64,000 bases of DNA from Brachybacterium sp. Z12 (GTDB taxonomy: Bacteria; Actinomycetota; Actinomycetes; Actinomycetales; Dermabacteraceae), in contig NZ_CP060496.1 of NCBI RefSeq assembly GCF_014400405.1, positions 2,170,001 through 2,234,000 of the forward strand. Reading direction: 5' to 3'. The position numbers were made by a program, and so were the translations under genes. The notes beneath the pieces are model-generated. The model did no database searches, had not been told where the DNA came from, and was given only the letters and a program-made list of their open reading frames with translations. Shown one piece after another: positions 29,306-38,540 of this stretch. The stretch's first letter is position 1, and each line of letters starts with the position of its first letter.

Positions 29306-30130
29306 ATGGCCCCTCCCCCGCCCGTCGCCGGGGCGCTGGGCCCTGAGCCTCAGTACGAGGTGATCCCGCTGCGCGGCATCGCCCGCGAAGTCGCCGCGCA
29401 GCTGCCGCCCGGCGCACGGGTGACCGTCACCGCGTCCCCAGCGCAGGGACTGCCCGCGACGATCGAGACGGCCTGCGAGCTGGCCGAGCAGGGGTTCCGC
29501 GCGATCCCTCACCTGGCCGCCCGTATGCTCCACGGCCGTAGCGAGGTGGAGGAGCTGCTGGAGCGCCTCGCCGAGGCGGGCGTGGCCGAGATCTTCGTCA
29601 TCGCCGGCGACGCATCACTGCCGGCGGGCGACTTCCCCGGTGCCCTCGAGCTGCTCGAGACCCTCTCCTCCGCCGGATCCGCGATGACGGTGGGCGTCGG
29701 CGCTCATCCCGAGGGTCATCCGCATCTCGCGGACGCGGAGGCGACGAGGCTGCTGCAAGTGAAGGCGGAGCACGCCACCTATGCGGTCACCCAGATGTGC
29801 TTCGCGGCCGCGCCGCTGCTGGAGTGGACCCGGCAGCTCCGGGACGCCGACATCACCCTGCCGGTGCGCCCCGGGATCGCCGCCGCGGTGGGCACCGCCC
29901 GGTTGCTGCGGATCGGTGCCCGGATCGGCGTGGGCCGTTCACTGCGCCTGCTCGGCGGGGAGGATCCCGGGATGCGCCGACTGCTCTCGCCCGGTCGGTG
30001 GGAGCCCGGCCCTCTGCTCGACGAGCTCGGCACGGCGGCCGCGGAAGAGCCGGGGCTCGCGCTGCTGGGGCCCCACGTCTACACCTTCAACGATCTGCGC
30101 GCCGCGCGAGAGGCCACAGCACACCGCTGA
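29306..30130 (+). CDS. Methylenetetrahydrofolate reductase-family protein
   Basis: 274 residues of MetF TIM-barrel type: EVIPLRGIAREVAAQLPPGA, VTVTASPAQGLPATIETACEL, RAIPHLAARML, EIFVIAGDASLPAGDFPGALELL, VGVGAHPEGHP and QMCFAAAPLLEWTRQLRDADI. It is shorter and more divergent than housekeeping MetF. Homologues next to GcvT-like demethylases handle the methyl- or methylene-THF produced there. It is translationally linked to the upstream GcvT-like gene (one-base gap). The direction of the reaction and whether NADH or ferredoxin is used are unknown. Confidence 0.82.
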   Translation: MAPPPPVAGALGPEPQYEVIPLRGIAREVAAQLPPGARVTVTASPAQGLPATIETACELAEQGFRAIPHLAARMLHGRSEVEELLERLAEAGVAEIFVIAGDASLPAGDFPGALELLETLSSAGSAMTVGVGAHPEGHPHLADAEATRLLQVKAEHATYAVTQMCFAAAPLLEWTRQLRDADITLPVRPGIAAAVGTARLLRIGARIGVGRSLRLLGGEDPGMRRLLSPGRWEPGPLLDELGTAAAEEPGLALLGPHVYTFNDLRAAREATAHR

Positions 30131-30238
30131 CCAGCCATTTCCGGGCACGTCCGCTGCTGTTCATCGCGGTTCCACCACCCGCCCAGGCAGTTCTGGCATC
30201 GTCGGGGCACCGATCCGCCCCGGAAGGAACACAGCGCC

Positions 30239-31006
30239 ATGGACGACACAGCTCCGAGCAACACCGAGGTCTCTGCCGAGGTGGGCGCGCTGGTCGCCGC
30301 CCAGCAGGAGCTCCTGCTGCGCTCCGACTCCGACCCCGAGCAGATCGCAGCGAGACTGCGCCAGGTGTACGAGGAGCTCACCACTTTGCGGATGCACTAC
30401 CAGTTCGGGATCGACGAGGTGCAGACGAAGGTCAACATCCTGCGCCAGGAGTTCGAGCTCATCCACGAGTACAGCCCGATCGAGCACGTCCGCTCCCGGC
30501 TCAAATCCACCGAGAGCCTGATCGAGAAGGCCGTGCGCACCGGGGGCGAGATGTCGATCCCCGCCATCCGCGAACGGGTGACGGACATCGCCGGCATCCG
30601 GATCACCTGCAGCTTCGTCTCGGACGTCTACTGGATCGCGGACATGCTCAGCCGCCATCAGGATCTCGAGGTGCTCACGGTCAAGGACTACATCGCCGCC
30701 CCGAAGCCCAACGGCTACCGCTCCCTGCACCTCATCGTCCAGGTGCCCGTCTTCCTCTCGCAGCACACGGAGATGGTGCCGGTGGAGCTGCAGCTGCGCA
30801 CGATCGCGATGGACTTCTGGGCCAGCACCGAGCACAAGCTGTCATACAAATACCACAAGAATCTACCTGCACGCCTGCAGGACGAGCTCGACGACGCCGC
30901 ACGGGTCGCCGCGGACCTCGATCTGCGCATGGAGCGGCTCCGGGCGGACATCCGGCCGATGCCCGAACAGACCAGCCCGGACAGTGGCGCGCCCCACAGC
31001 CCATAA
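30239..31006 (+). CDS. Small alarmone synthetase (RelQ/YjbM-like GTP pyrophosphokinase)
   Basis: 255 residues with a single RelA_SpoT synthetase domain and no HD hydrolase, TGS or ACT domain. Recognisable parts are RSRLKSTESLIEKAVR, VTDIAGIRITCSFVSDVY, DYIAAPKPNGYRSLHLIVQVPVF, PVELQLRTIAMDFWASTEHKL and a coiled C-terminus with DDAARVAADLDLRMERLRAD. It transfers pyrophosphate from ATP to GDP or GTP to make (p)ppGpp. Such proteins usually form tetramers. It precedes an epimerase gene by seven bases, so a transcriptional unit is possible but probably not functional. Confidence 0.92.
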   Translation: MDDTAPSNTEVSAEVGALVAAQQELLLRSDSDPEQIAARLRQVYEELTTLRMHYQFGIDEVQTKVNILRQEFELIHEYSPIEHVRSRLKSTESLIEKAVRTGGEMSIPAIRERVTDIAGIRITCSFVSDVYWIADMLSRHQDLEVLTVKDYIAAPKPNGYRSLHLIVQVPVFLSQHTEMVPVELQLRTIAMDFWASTEHKLSYKYHKNLPARLQDELDDAARVAADLDLRMERLRADIRPMPEQTSPDSGAPHSP

Positions 31007-31013
31007 TGGGGGC

Positions 31014-31804
31014 ATGACGGACTCGACGAGACGCAGACGTGTACTGATCACCGGCGCCACCGGGGGCATCGGCTCCCATCTGGCGACCGCCCTCGCGGAG
31101 GACTACGAGCTCGTGCTGCACGGGCGCAGCCCCGAGAAGGCCCCTGAGGGGTGGAGCTCGAGATCGCCGACCTCTCCGACTACGACGAGGTGCTGGCCCT
31201 GATGGACGGGGTGGACACCGTGGTCAACATGGCCGGTGCCGCCTCGCCCGATTCGAGCTGGGATCTCGTGCTCGACGCGAACCTCATCGGGGTGCGCAAT
31301 GTGCTCGAGGCCGCTCGTGAGGCAGGAGTGCGCCGGGTGGTGCTGGCCTCCTCGAACCATGCGATGGGCATGTACGACCGCTACGAGCAGTGGCCCGTCT
31401 ACCCGCATCAGCTGCCACGGGGCGACTCCCTCTACGGGGTCTCGAAGATCTTCGGCGAAGCGCTCGGCCGGTACTACCACGATGAGCATGGTCTTGACGT
31501 GATCAACCTGCGCATCGGCTGGTTCGCCGAGGATCCGCTCGAGGCTGAGGAGGACATCCTGCGCGCCATGTGGCTCAGCCCCGCGGATTGCACCCAGGTG
31601 GTCATCCGCGCGATCGAGGCGGACGTCGGCTTCGGGCTCTACTACGCGATCTCCGACAACCCCAACCGGCGCTGGTCGCTGACCAACACCTCGCTCGAGC
31701 TGGGATACCGTCCGCAGGACTCGTGGACCGCGCTGCCCGGTGCCGAGGAGCGGGTCGTCGAGGGCGGGGCCCCGGTGAGGGACGACTGGCCGCAGAACGC
31801 ATGA
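31014..31804 (+). CDS. NAD-dependent epimerase/dehydratase (uronate dehydrogenase-like; frame broken near 31150)
   Basis: About 263 residues of extended SDR type: Rossmann RRVLITGATGGIGSHLATAL, VNMAGAASPDSSWDLVLDANLIG, SSNHAMGMYDRYEQWPVYP, and the catalytic SLYGVSKIFGEALGRYY (Tyr/Lys). The SSNHAMG and DYGVSK-like patterns are closest to uronate/hexuronate dehydrogenases, but I claim only the family. Adding one base at GAGGGGTGGAGCTC restores VELEIADLSDYDEV. The start ATG 31014 has GGGGG nearby. It overlaps the next gene by ATGA. Confidence 0.82.
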
Positions 31805-32446
31805 GGTCACCGGCTCTGGCGGTGCGCGTTCTGGTGGCGCTGCTCGTCACCGCCGCGCTGGTCAGCAATGCGATCGCTGCAGGGCAGGACGGGCTGCTCG
31901 CGCAGAACGTCTCCTACTTCACCAATCAGTCGAACCTGATGTTCGTGGTCCTGATCATCGCGGGTCTCGCGACGGGATCACGCCGTGCCGCGTGGTTCGA
32001 CGACGTCCGGGGCGCGGTCGCGTTCTATCTGGCGATGACCGGGATCATCTATGCGCTGCTGGTGGCTCCGCTGGATGAGCTGCTGCGCTGGGACATCGGC
32101 TGGACCGGGATCGTGCTGCATCGCCTGGCCCCGGTGGTGGCTGTCCTGGACTGGGCTCTCGCTCCGCCGCCGTGCGCCGTCGGCCCAGCGCCTCCTGTGG
32201 TGGCAGCTGTATCCGGTGGTGTTCCTGGCGGGCACCTGGGTGCGCGGCGGGGTGACGGGCTGGTACCCGTACGAGTTCCTGGACCCCACGGCGTCCTCCT
32301 GGGCGCAGGTGCTGATCACCACGGCGGTGGTGCTGGTGGCGTTCCTCGCGATCGCGGCCGCGGTGCATCTGCTCGAGGGCCGGCTGCGGTCCCAGAAGGT
32401 CCCGGAGATCCCTGTCGAGGCGGAGGCGCTCACCCCGCGGCGCTGA
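31801..32446 (+). CDS. Pr6Pr (FAR-17a/AIG1-like) family membrane protein (frame broken near 32165)
   Basis: About 215 residues with six hydrophobic segments: ALAVRVLVALLVTAALVSNAI, the hallmark YFTNQSNLMFVVLIIAG, GAVAFYLAMTGIIYALLVAP, LHRLAPVVAVLDWAL, QLYPVVFLAGTWV and LVAFLAIAAAVHLL. Conserved WYPYEFLDP follows the fifth. The frame changes near 32165 in GCTCCGCCGCC; one base joins both parts. Eukaryotic relatives (AIG1/ADTRP) are membrane esterases; no bacterial function is established. ATG 31801 overlaps the preceding stop, so the two are co-translated. Confidence 0.82.
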
Positions 32447-32480
32447 GCCGCTGTGCCAGGGGCCGCTGTGCCAGGGCTGC

Positions 32481-33326
32481 TCAGTCGTGACCCTCGGCGA
32501 TCAGCGACTCGAGCTGCATGATCGCCGCCGGATCCCCATGGATCTCGACGAGATCCGGGCCATCCGCGAGATGATCCAGCGCCGCGGCCCTCCCCCAGGC
32601 CCAGAGGTCCAGGGCCAGAGCGCTCCCGGAGGCGGTCGCGCGCGGCAGCCCCTCCTCCGCATCGGCGGGATCCGCCAGGAGGCGGCCGACGGGGGCGTCG
32701 AAGGTCTTGCCGTCGCGCGGTCTCGTGCCGGACCAGCGGCTGATGCCGAGCAGTCGGGTCCCGCCTCCCGACGGTCGGATCTCGACCGCTGCGACCGGCC
32801 GGATGCTCGCCCAGTCGGGGATCCACTCGTACCCTGCCGGCCACATCACGTGCAGCACGTGCTCGAGACCGGCGGCTGCGACCTCGGGGCTGATCGGGCT
32901 GAGGGGAAGGCCAGCGGTGAGCTCGGCGTCGACTCGGTGGATGGTCGCCTCCTGGGTCTGCATCCGCCGAGTCGCCCCGACGGTCCGCTCCTGCGAGTAC
33001 CAGAACCATGCCGGCTCCTCGTCGGCGCGTGTGGAGAGCTGGGCGAGGAGGGCTTCGGTAGCGGCTGCGCGGCGCTCGCGAAGCTCATGCTGCCCTTCGG
33101 GCCGCGGTGTGCCGCGCTCCTCAATCGCCATCGCCTCCTCGTCGGTGGTGGTGCGGTCCGCGAGGATCCTTACCCAGAACTCGTGGACCTCGATGAGGTG
33201 CCACAGAAGATCCACGGCGGTCCAGTCGGGACAGGTGGGGACCTGTTGCTCGGGATCGATGGCGGAGAGGACGGTGGCGAGCCGGTCCGCTTCCTGCTCG
33301 ATGTGGGCGATGGCGTCGATGCTCAT
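32481..33326 (-). CDS. Maleylpyruvate isomerase-family mycothiol-dependent enzyme
   Basis: 281 residues with a DinB-like four-helix bundle: IEQEADRLATVLSAI, PTCPDWTAVDLLWHLIEVHEFW (the HxxxH-type metal site starts here), ATRRMQTQEATIHRVDAELTAG and a C-terminal sterol-carrier-like beta domain (ALALDLWAWGRA). The family uses mycothiol, the actinobacterial thiol, for isomerisation or conjugation; the substrate is unknown. The ATG at 33326 is preferred over 33353 because it starts right before the bundle and leaves the copper promoter region free. Confidence 0.85.
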   Translation of the reverse strand: MSIDAIAHIEQEADRLATVLSAIDPEQQVPTCPDWTAVDLLWHLIEVHEFWVRILADRTTTDEEAMAIEERGTPRPEGQHELRERRAAATEALLAQLSTRADEEPAWFWYSQERTVGATRRMQTQEATIHRVDAELTAGLPLSPISPEVAAAGLEHVLHVMWPAGYEWIPDWASIRPVAAVEIRPSGGGTRLLGISRWSGTRPRDGKTFDAPVGRLLADPADAEEGLPRATASGSALALDLWAWGRAAALDHLADGPDLVEIHGDPAAIMQLESLIAEGHD

Positions 33327-33394
33327 GAGCTCATCGAAGCACTCGCGCCGCACGGGCGATACCCCTCTTCAGGGACCGAAGGCCCTTGCCTGAC

Positions 33395-33411
33395 ATACCC
33401 CATAGGGGTAT
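33395..33411. promoter_or_regulatory. CsoR-type operator 1 upstream of copZ
   Basis: ATACCCCATAGGGGTAT is a palindrome (TACCC...GGGTA type) of the sort bound by copper-sensing CsoR repressors. It is 55 bases upstream of copZ. A csoR gene lies at the end of the same operon. Confidence 0.85.
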
Positions 33412-33427
33412 AAAGGAGGGAGAGCAG

Positions 33428-33444
33428 ATACCCCTCCCGGGTAT
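33428..33444. promoter_or_regulatory. CsoR-type operator 2 upstream of copZ
   Basis: ATACCCCTCCCGGGTAT, a second imperfect copy centred 33 bases (about three helical turns) from the first and 22 bases upstream of the copZ start, so repressors could bind on one face. A partial third copy (ATACCCCTCTTC) lies near 33359. Confidence 0.75.
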
Positions 33445-33465
33445 CAATGATCCGAAGGAGAGACC

Positions 33466-33681
33466 ATGAGCGCGACCACGACCCAGTTCCAGGTGACCGG
33501 CATGACCTGCGGCCACTGCGAGATGTCCGTGCGCGAGGAGGTCAGCGAGGTCGCCGGCGTCCAGGGCGTCGAAGTCAGCCACGAGTCCGGCGTGCTGCGC
33601 GTCTCCGCCTCGCAGCCGGTGGACGAGGCCGCCGTGCTCGCAGCGGTCACCGAGGCCGGGTACTCCGCGGTCCGCGCCTGA
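33466..33681 (+). CDS. copZ: Copper chaperone (HMA domain, CopZ-like)
   Basis: 71 residues, a single ferredoxin-like HMA domain with the Cu(I) motif GMTCGHC (Cys residues 15 and 18) and the typical end AAVTEAGYSA. It delivers Cu(I) to the P-type ATPase encoded two genes downstream. The start ATG at 33466 has GGAGAG seven bases upstream. It is the first gene of a four-gene copper operon behind two CsoR-type sites. Confidence 0.93.
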   Translation: MSATTTQFQVTGMTCGHCEMSVREEVSEVAGVQGVEVSHESGVLRVSASQPVDEAAVLAAVTEAGYSAVRA

Positions 33682-33818
33682 TGCGCGCCGGCACGAAAGT
33701 GGCCCTCTACGGCCTGCTGCTGGTGGCGTTGTTCGCCGCGTCGTACCTGCTGGCCGGTGTGCTGGTGCCCGCCGAATGGGTGGCCCAGTGGGCCGGAGAC
33801 GCCGGGCCCACGCACTGA
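33681..33818 (+). CDS. 45-residue single-pass membrane protein in the copper operon
   Basis: It starts at ATG 33681, overlapping the copZ stop by one base (TGATG). There is one hydrophobic helix at about residues 7-29 (VALYGLLLVALFAASYLLAG), a basic N-terminus, and a short acidic tail ending DAGPTH. No family is recognised. Coupling to copZ and position before copA suggest a copper-related accessory, for example a transport partner; this is inferred from context only. Confidence 0.7.
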   Translation: MRAGTKVALYGLLLVALFAASYLLAGVLVPAEWVAQWAGDAGPTH

Positions 33819-33887
33819 GCCCCGAGCCCTGACCGCCTCCGTTCGACAGTCCGCGAGCCGCCCGCTCGCGAGAGAGGATCTCTCCCC

Positions 33888-36220
33888 GTGACCACTCCCC
33901 CTCCCCGCTGCAGCCGCCGACGGCTGCCGATATCGAGCTCGAGATCGGCGGGATGACCTGTGCCTCGTGCGCGAACCGGATCGAACGGAAGCTCAACAAG
34001 CTCGAGGGCGTCACCGCCGCGGTCAACTACGCCACGGAGAAGGCGCGGGTCTCCGTGCCTGAGGGCTATGACCCCCGCGACCTGGTCACGGTGGTGGAAC
34101 AGACCGGCTACACCGCCGCCCTCCCCGCGCCACGGGAAGCCGGGTCGACGGGCACTGAAGGGCAGGACGGGCAGGAGCAGGAGGATCCGGAGCTGACCTC
34201 CCTGCGCCAGCGCCTCATCGGCGCGGTGCTGCTGTCGGTGCCGGTCATCGTGATCTCGATGATCCCGGCGCTGCAGTTCACCTACTGGCAGTGGGCGATG
34301 CTCACCCTCACCGCGCCGGTGGTCGTGTGGGCCGCCTGGCCCTTCCACCGCGCGACCCTGATCAACCTGCGCCACGGCGCGGCCACGATGGACACGCTGA
34401 TCTCCGTGGGCACTGTCGCGGCATTCCTGTGGTCGCTGTACGCACTGTTCCTGGGCACTGCCGGTGCCCCCGGCATGGCCCACGAGTTCTCGCTCGCCAT
34501 CGGCCCCTCCGACGGCGCGGCGAACATCTATCTGGAGGTGGCTGCCGGGGTCACCATGTTCCTGTTGCTGGGCCGCTACTTCGAGAAGCGTTCGAAGCGG
34601 CAGGCGGGGGCTGCGCTGCGTGCCCTGATGGACATGGGCGCGAAGGACGTCGCGATCATGAGGAGCGGCAGCGAGGTGCGGATCCCCGTGTCCGAGCTCG
34701 TCGTGGGCGATGAGTTCGTGGTCCGGCCGGGCGAGAAGATCGCGACCGACGGCATCGTCACCTCCGGCACCTCGGCAGTGGACGCCTCGATGCTGACCGG
34801 CGAGTCCGTGCCGGTCGAGGTCGGCGTGGGCGACGCGGTCACCGGCGCCACCGTCAACGCGGGCGGCCGCCTGCGGGTACGTGCCACGCGGGTGGGCAGC
34901 GACACCCAGCTCGCCCAGATGGCGACGATGGTCGAGGACGCCCAGTCCGGCAAGGCCGAGATCCAGCGCCTCGCCGACAGGATCTCGGGGATCTTCGTGC
35001 CGGTCGTGATCGCCTTCGCGGCGGTGGTGCTCGGTGCGTGGATCGGGGCCGGGTTCCCGCTCGAAGCGGCGTTCACCGCAGCGGTCGCCGTGCTGATCAT
35101 CGCCTGTCCCTGTGCGCTCGGGCTCGCGACCCCCACGGCCCTGCTGGTCGGCACCGGTCGCGGCGCCCAGCTCGGGATCCTCATCAAAGGTCCCGAGGTG
35201 CTCGAATCCACCCGGAAGATCGACACCGTGGTGCTCGACAAGACCGGCACCGTCACCACCGGCCGGATGACCCTGACCGAGGCGATCGCGGCCGACGGCG
35301 CGGACCGCACCGAGCTGCTGCGCCTCGCCGGTGCCGTCGAGGAGGCCTCGGAGCATCCCATCGCCCAGGCGATCGCCAAGGGCGCCACCGAGCAGCTCGG
35401 CGCTCTTCCCTCCGTGGAGCAGTTCGAGAATCTCGAGGGCCGCGGCGTGCGGGGAACGGTCGAGGGCCGCTCGGTCCTCGTCGGCCGCGCCACTCTCGTT
35501 GACGGTCAGGGACTACCCGCACAGCTGGCCGAGGCCAAGGCCTTGGCCGAGTCCCGCGGGCAGACGGCGGTCGTCGTGTTCTGGGGTGACCGGGCGCGCG
35601 GCGTGCTGGTGGTCTCCGACACCGTCAAGCCCACCAGCGCCGAGGCCATCACCCAGCTGAAGGGGCTCGGGCTCACCCCGCTCCTGCTCACCGGCGACAA
35701 CCGGGCGGCGGCCGAACAGATCGCTGCGGAGGTAGGGATCGAGCAGGTGATCGCCGAGGTCCTCCCCCAGGACAAGATCGATGTGATCTCCCGGCTGCAG
35801 GGCGAGGGCAAGGTGGTGGCGATGGTGGGCGATGGCGTGAACGACGCCGCCGCGCTCGCCCAGGCCGATCTGGGCCTGGCCATGGGCACCGGCACGGACG
35901 TCGCCATCGAAGCGTCGGACATCACGCTCGTGCGCGGGGATCTGCGCAGTGCGGCCGACGCGATCCGCCTGTCCCGTCGCACCCTCGGCACCATCAAGGG
36001 CAACCTGTTCTGGGCCTTCGCCTACAACGTCGCAGCGATCCCGCTGGCCGCGCTGGGACTGCTGAACCCGATGCTCGCCGGGGCCGCGATGGCGTTCTCG
36101 AGCGTCTTCGTAGTAGGCAACAGCCTGCGCCTGCGCTCTTTCCGCAGTCGGGCGCACGAGGCTGCGACGCCCGCCCCCGCCGCGGGGTCGGCCGCACCTC
36201 GGCCCACCATCGCCGACTGA
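33888..36220 (+). CDS. copA: Cu(I)-exporting P-type ATPase (frame broken near 33905)
   Basis: About 777 residues of P1B-1 type: one N-terminal HMA domain (GMTCASC), TMs 1-4, the actuator TGES ([12 protein letters not shown]), the membrane CPC motif in [19 protein letters not shown], phosphorylation site [11 protein letters not shown] ([10 protein letters not shown]), [16 protein letters not shown] and two final TMs with [10 protein letters not shown]. The CPC, YN and MxxS-like ([14 protein letters not shown]) residues indicate Cu(I) rather than Zn. The start is the GTG at 33888 with AGAGAGG upstream; one C in CCCCTCCCCG restores the first 20 residues into frame. It exports copper to the outside, energised by ATP. 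Confidence 0.94.
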
Positions 36221-36255
36221 ACGCCCCTGACCAGCCCGTCACTCGAAGGAGTCAC

Positions 36256-36619
36256 ATGACCACCACCGACCCGACTGCCAGCATCCCCCGCTCTCCCCAC
36301 GACCGAGGAGCACGAGGTGCACGAGGCGCACGAGCACCACCACGGCTACATCTCCGACAAGTCCCGTTACCTCGCCCGCCTCAAGCGCATCGAAGGGCAG
36401 GCCCGAGGGCTGCACCGCATGGTGGACGAGGAGAAGTACTGCATCGACATCCTCACGCAGATCAGCGCTCTGAAGAGTGCGCTGGACGGCGTGGCGATGG
36501 GTCTGCTCGAGGACCATCTCCAGCACTGCGTGGTCGATGCCGCGCGCGCCGGCGGCGAGGAAGCGGAGGCGAAGCTCAAGGAGGCCTCTGCCGCCATCGC
36601 GCGACTCGTGCGCTCCTGA
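36256..36619 (+). CDS. csoR: Copper-sensing repressor CsoR (frame broken near 36300)
   Basis: About 121 residues, an all-helical CsoR/RcnR repressor. The Cu(I) ligands of the family, Cys-x-His-Cys, are visible as the Cys in EEKYCIDILTQ and the His/Cys in LQHCVVDA, and the DNA-binding RLKRIEGQARGLHRMV is intact. A His-rich N-terminus (HEAHEHHH) could bind metal. The first 15 residues are in another frame; one base in CTCTCCCCACGACC restores them. It lies 35 bases after copA and presumably represses its own operon at the two TACCC/GGGTA palindromes upstream of copZ. Confidence 0.92.
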
Positions 36620-36790
36620 CCTGCCGGTCGGCGCTGCGGCGCCCTCCGAGCGACCGGCGCCGATCGCGACGAAGCACCCAGCGATGCATTAGAGTCATCC
36701 CTGGGGTGCGAGAGCACCCCACGCGGACCGCCTCGCCCGCACCCACCGCAGGGCGGCTCCTCTCTTGAGCGGGCTCGACCCAGGAGAACG

Positions 36791-37483
36791 ATGACCGAAA
36801 AGTTCGCGCCGGAGCAGCACCATCAGGTCGATCTCGACAGCGACACGCCCTTCGCGAAGGCGGGACCGGCCGTTGACCCCGTCCCGGCTCGCACCCCCGC
36901 ACGCGCCGGGCGGCGCGAAGAGATCCTCGACGGAGCCGCCGACATGTTCGCGGAGCACGGATACCACGGCTCCAGCCTGAGGGACATCTCGAACCACATC
37001 GGCATCTCCCACTCCGGGATGCTGCACCACTTCGGTGCGAAGGATGTCCTGCTCGACGGCGTGATCGACCGCATGGAGGAGCACGCGCAGGCAGCACTGG
37101 ACCGGATCGATGAGTTCAACGACGGGCGCGACGCCCTGCTGCGCGGCCTCACCACGATCTGGCATCCCGCTTCGCTCCCGATCCGCCTGCTGGCCACTCT
37201 CGATGCCGAGAGCGTCAGCGAAGACCATCCGGGCCGATACCGGCTCGCACGGCTGCGCCGGGTCCACGAGCACATGCTCGAGACATGCTTCAGCACGTTG
37301 GATGAGAAGGGCCTCCTTCGCGAGGACACGGATCCCGCGTTCGCGGGCCGCGCCCTGCTGGCCGTGGTGCTGAACCTCGCGGTCCGCGAGAAGACCGTCC
37401 GCCCGCTCCAGCATCATGGCCATGGCGACGCCCCGCTGCAGGACCTGGCCAAGCAGGTCGAGGCGTTCCTCAGCTCGGAGTAG
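36791..37483 (+). CDS. TetR-family transcriptional regulator
   Basis: 230 residues. The TetR helix-turn-helix starts at about residue 38: RREEILDGAADMFAEHGYHGSSLRDISNHIGISHSGMLHHFGAKDVLLDGVI. The C-terminal ligand domain contains RRVHEHMLETCFSTLDEKGLL. It is a clear paralogue of the C-terminal half of the STAS-TetR protein at 39368. The 37-residue N-terminal arm is acidic and Pro-rich. Neighbours are a convergent isochorismatase-like hydrolase (14-base overlap) and csoR upstream, so its target is unclear. Confidence 0.9.
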   Translation: MTEKFAPEQHHQVDLDSDTPFAKAGPAVDPVPARTPARAGRREEILDGAADMFAEHGYHGSSLRDISNHIGISHSGMLHHFGAKDVLLDGVIDRMEEHAQAALDRIDEFNDGRDALLRGLTTIWHPASLPIRLLATLDAESVSEDHPGRYRLARLRRVHEHMLETCFSTLDEKGLLREDTDPAFAGRALLAVVLNLAVREKTVRPLQHHGHGDAPLQDLAKQVEAFLSSE

Positions 37484-38084
37484 GTGCCCATCTCCCGATG
37501 GCCTCCTCGACGGTCGCGAGTTCTGCCTGGCGATCCCTCACGAGCTGCTCGAGCACCATCTCCTTGTGGTCCTGGCGCTCATCGGCCACGGCGTCGGTCA
37601 CGATCATGGCGCGGACGTTGTTCGCGTAGGCGTCGCGGGCTGTCTGGGCGATGCACGCGTGGGTGGAGACCCCGGCCATCACCACCCGGCCCACACCGAG
37701 GTTGCGCAGCCGCAGCAGCAGGTCGGTGCCGAACCAGGCACTGTCGCGAGTCTTCTCGATCCGGGTCATGCCCTCGGCATCGAGCTCCTGGACCACCGCA
37801 GTGCCAGGCTCGCCAGGAAACAGGTAGCCCTGATCATCGTCGAGCATGCTCAGCGTCCACGTGGAGCGGTCCCGGCTGTGCTCGGTCGTGATCAGGAAGA
37901 TCGGCACCTCGGCGTGGCGCGCCGCCACGGCGAGCGCTCGCGCCGCGCCGATCACCTCTCTGCGAGCCGCTGCGAGCGTCGGCTCCTGGAAGAACGCCTC
38001 CTGACGGGAGCGCTGGCCGGGCGTCTGATGGCGCTGTGGTCCACGCCACAGAACGCCAGCACCCCCGAGGAGAGGAACGATCAT
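37470..38084 (-). CDS. Isochorismatase-like cysteine hydrolase
   Basis: About 204 residues. The catalytic Cys is in VVMAGVSTHACIAQTARDAYANNV, the typical cis-peptide and Cys region, and the central PIFLITTEHSRD and MTRIEKTRDSAWFGTDLLLRL contain the Lys. The N-terminal Asp strand (usually LLVIDxQ) is not clear: the start reads VPLLGGAGVLWRGPQRHQ, and another frame reads VDHSAIRRPAS there, so a frame break near 38045 is likely. Substrate unknown. The start at 38084 overlaps the divergent small gene by two bases and is uncertain. Confidence 0.7.
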   Translation of the reverse strand: MIVPLLGGAGVLWRGPQRHQTPGQRSRQEAFFQEPTLAAARREVIGAARALAVAARHAEVPIFLITTEHSRDRSTWTLSMLDDDQGYLFPGEPGTAVVQELDAEGMTRIEKTRDSAWFGTDLLLRLRNLGVGRVVMAGVSTHACIAQTARDAYANNVRAMIVTDAVADERQDHKEMVLEQLVRDRQAELATVEEAIGRWAPTPS

Positions 38085-38319
38085 GACGAACGTGACCGAG
38101 GGCGGAGAAGTCACCGGGACCAAGGACAAGAACTACGACCTGATCTGGTTCGCCGAGCAGTGCCTGTCCAATGCGCTGCGGATGGAGACCTACCGCGCCG
38201 ATGCTGAGCGCGCCGGCGATCAGGAGCTCGCGGAACTCTTCGGCAAGGCGCAGCACGAGAGCGCCAAGGGGGCGGAGCTGGCGAAGGGACTGCTCGCCCG
38301 CCGGCTGAACCAGAGCTGA
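38083..38319 (+). CDS. Conserved 78-residue actinobacterial protein of unknown function
   Basis: It starts with ATG 38083 after GAGGAGAGG. Sequence parts are GTKDKNYDLIWFAEQCLSNALRME, then ERAGDQELAELFGKAQHESAKGAE, entirely helical and soluble, resembling a small ferritin-like or four-helix stress protein. I recall similar short proteins in other actinobacteria but no function. Charged, no cysteine cluster. A monocistronic unit seems likely. Confidence 0.72.
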   Translation: MTNVTEGGEVTGTKDKNYDLIWFAEQCLSNALRMETYRADAERAGDQELAELFGKAQHESAKGAELAKGLLARRLNQS

Positions 38320-38540
38320 GCAGATCATGGCGGGCACGCAGATCTTCTGCTGCGCGCACTGCGCCCGTCGGCTGGGAGCAGACACGGTCGCCGACCGTGC
38401 GTGACGCCGCTCCTGCCAGGCGGAGCGCCCCGGCGGATACCCCCGGGTGCCCTGTACGGGGCGCCGGGGGCGTGTTCGGATGGGGGCCGACGCGCCCGCG
38501 CCGGCATCTCGCCGTTCACCACGATCAGGAGGGCCGCGCC

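Noticed and set aside
33707..35356. 549-codon minus-strand frame opposite copA
   Set aside because: Shadow frame; copA catalytic motifs are on the plus strand.
38328..38405. 25-codon frame with CCAHC
   Set aside because: Very short, no clear ribosome-binding site, and no conserved context; not enough to call a gene.
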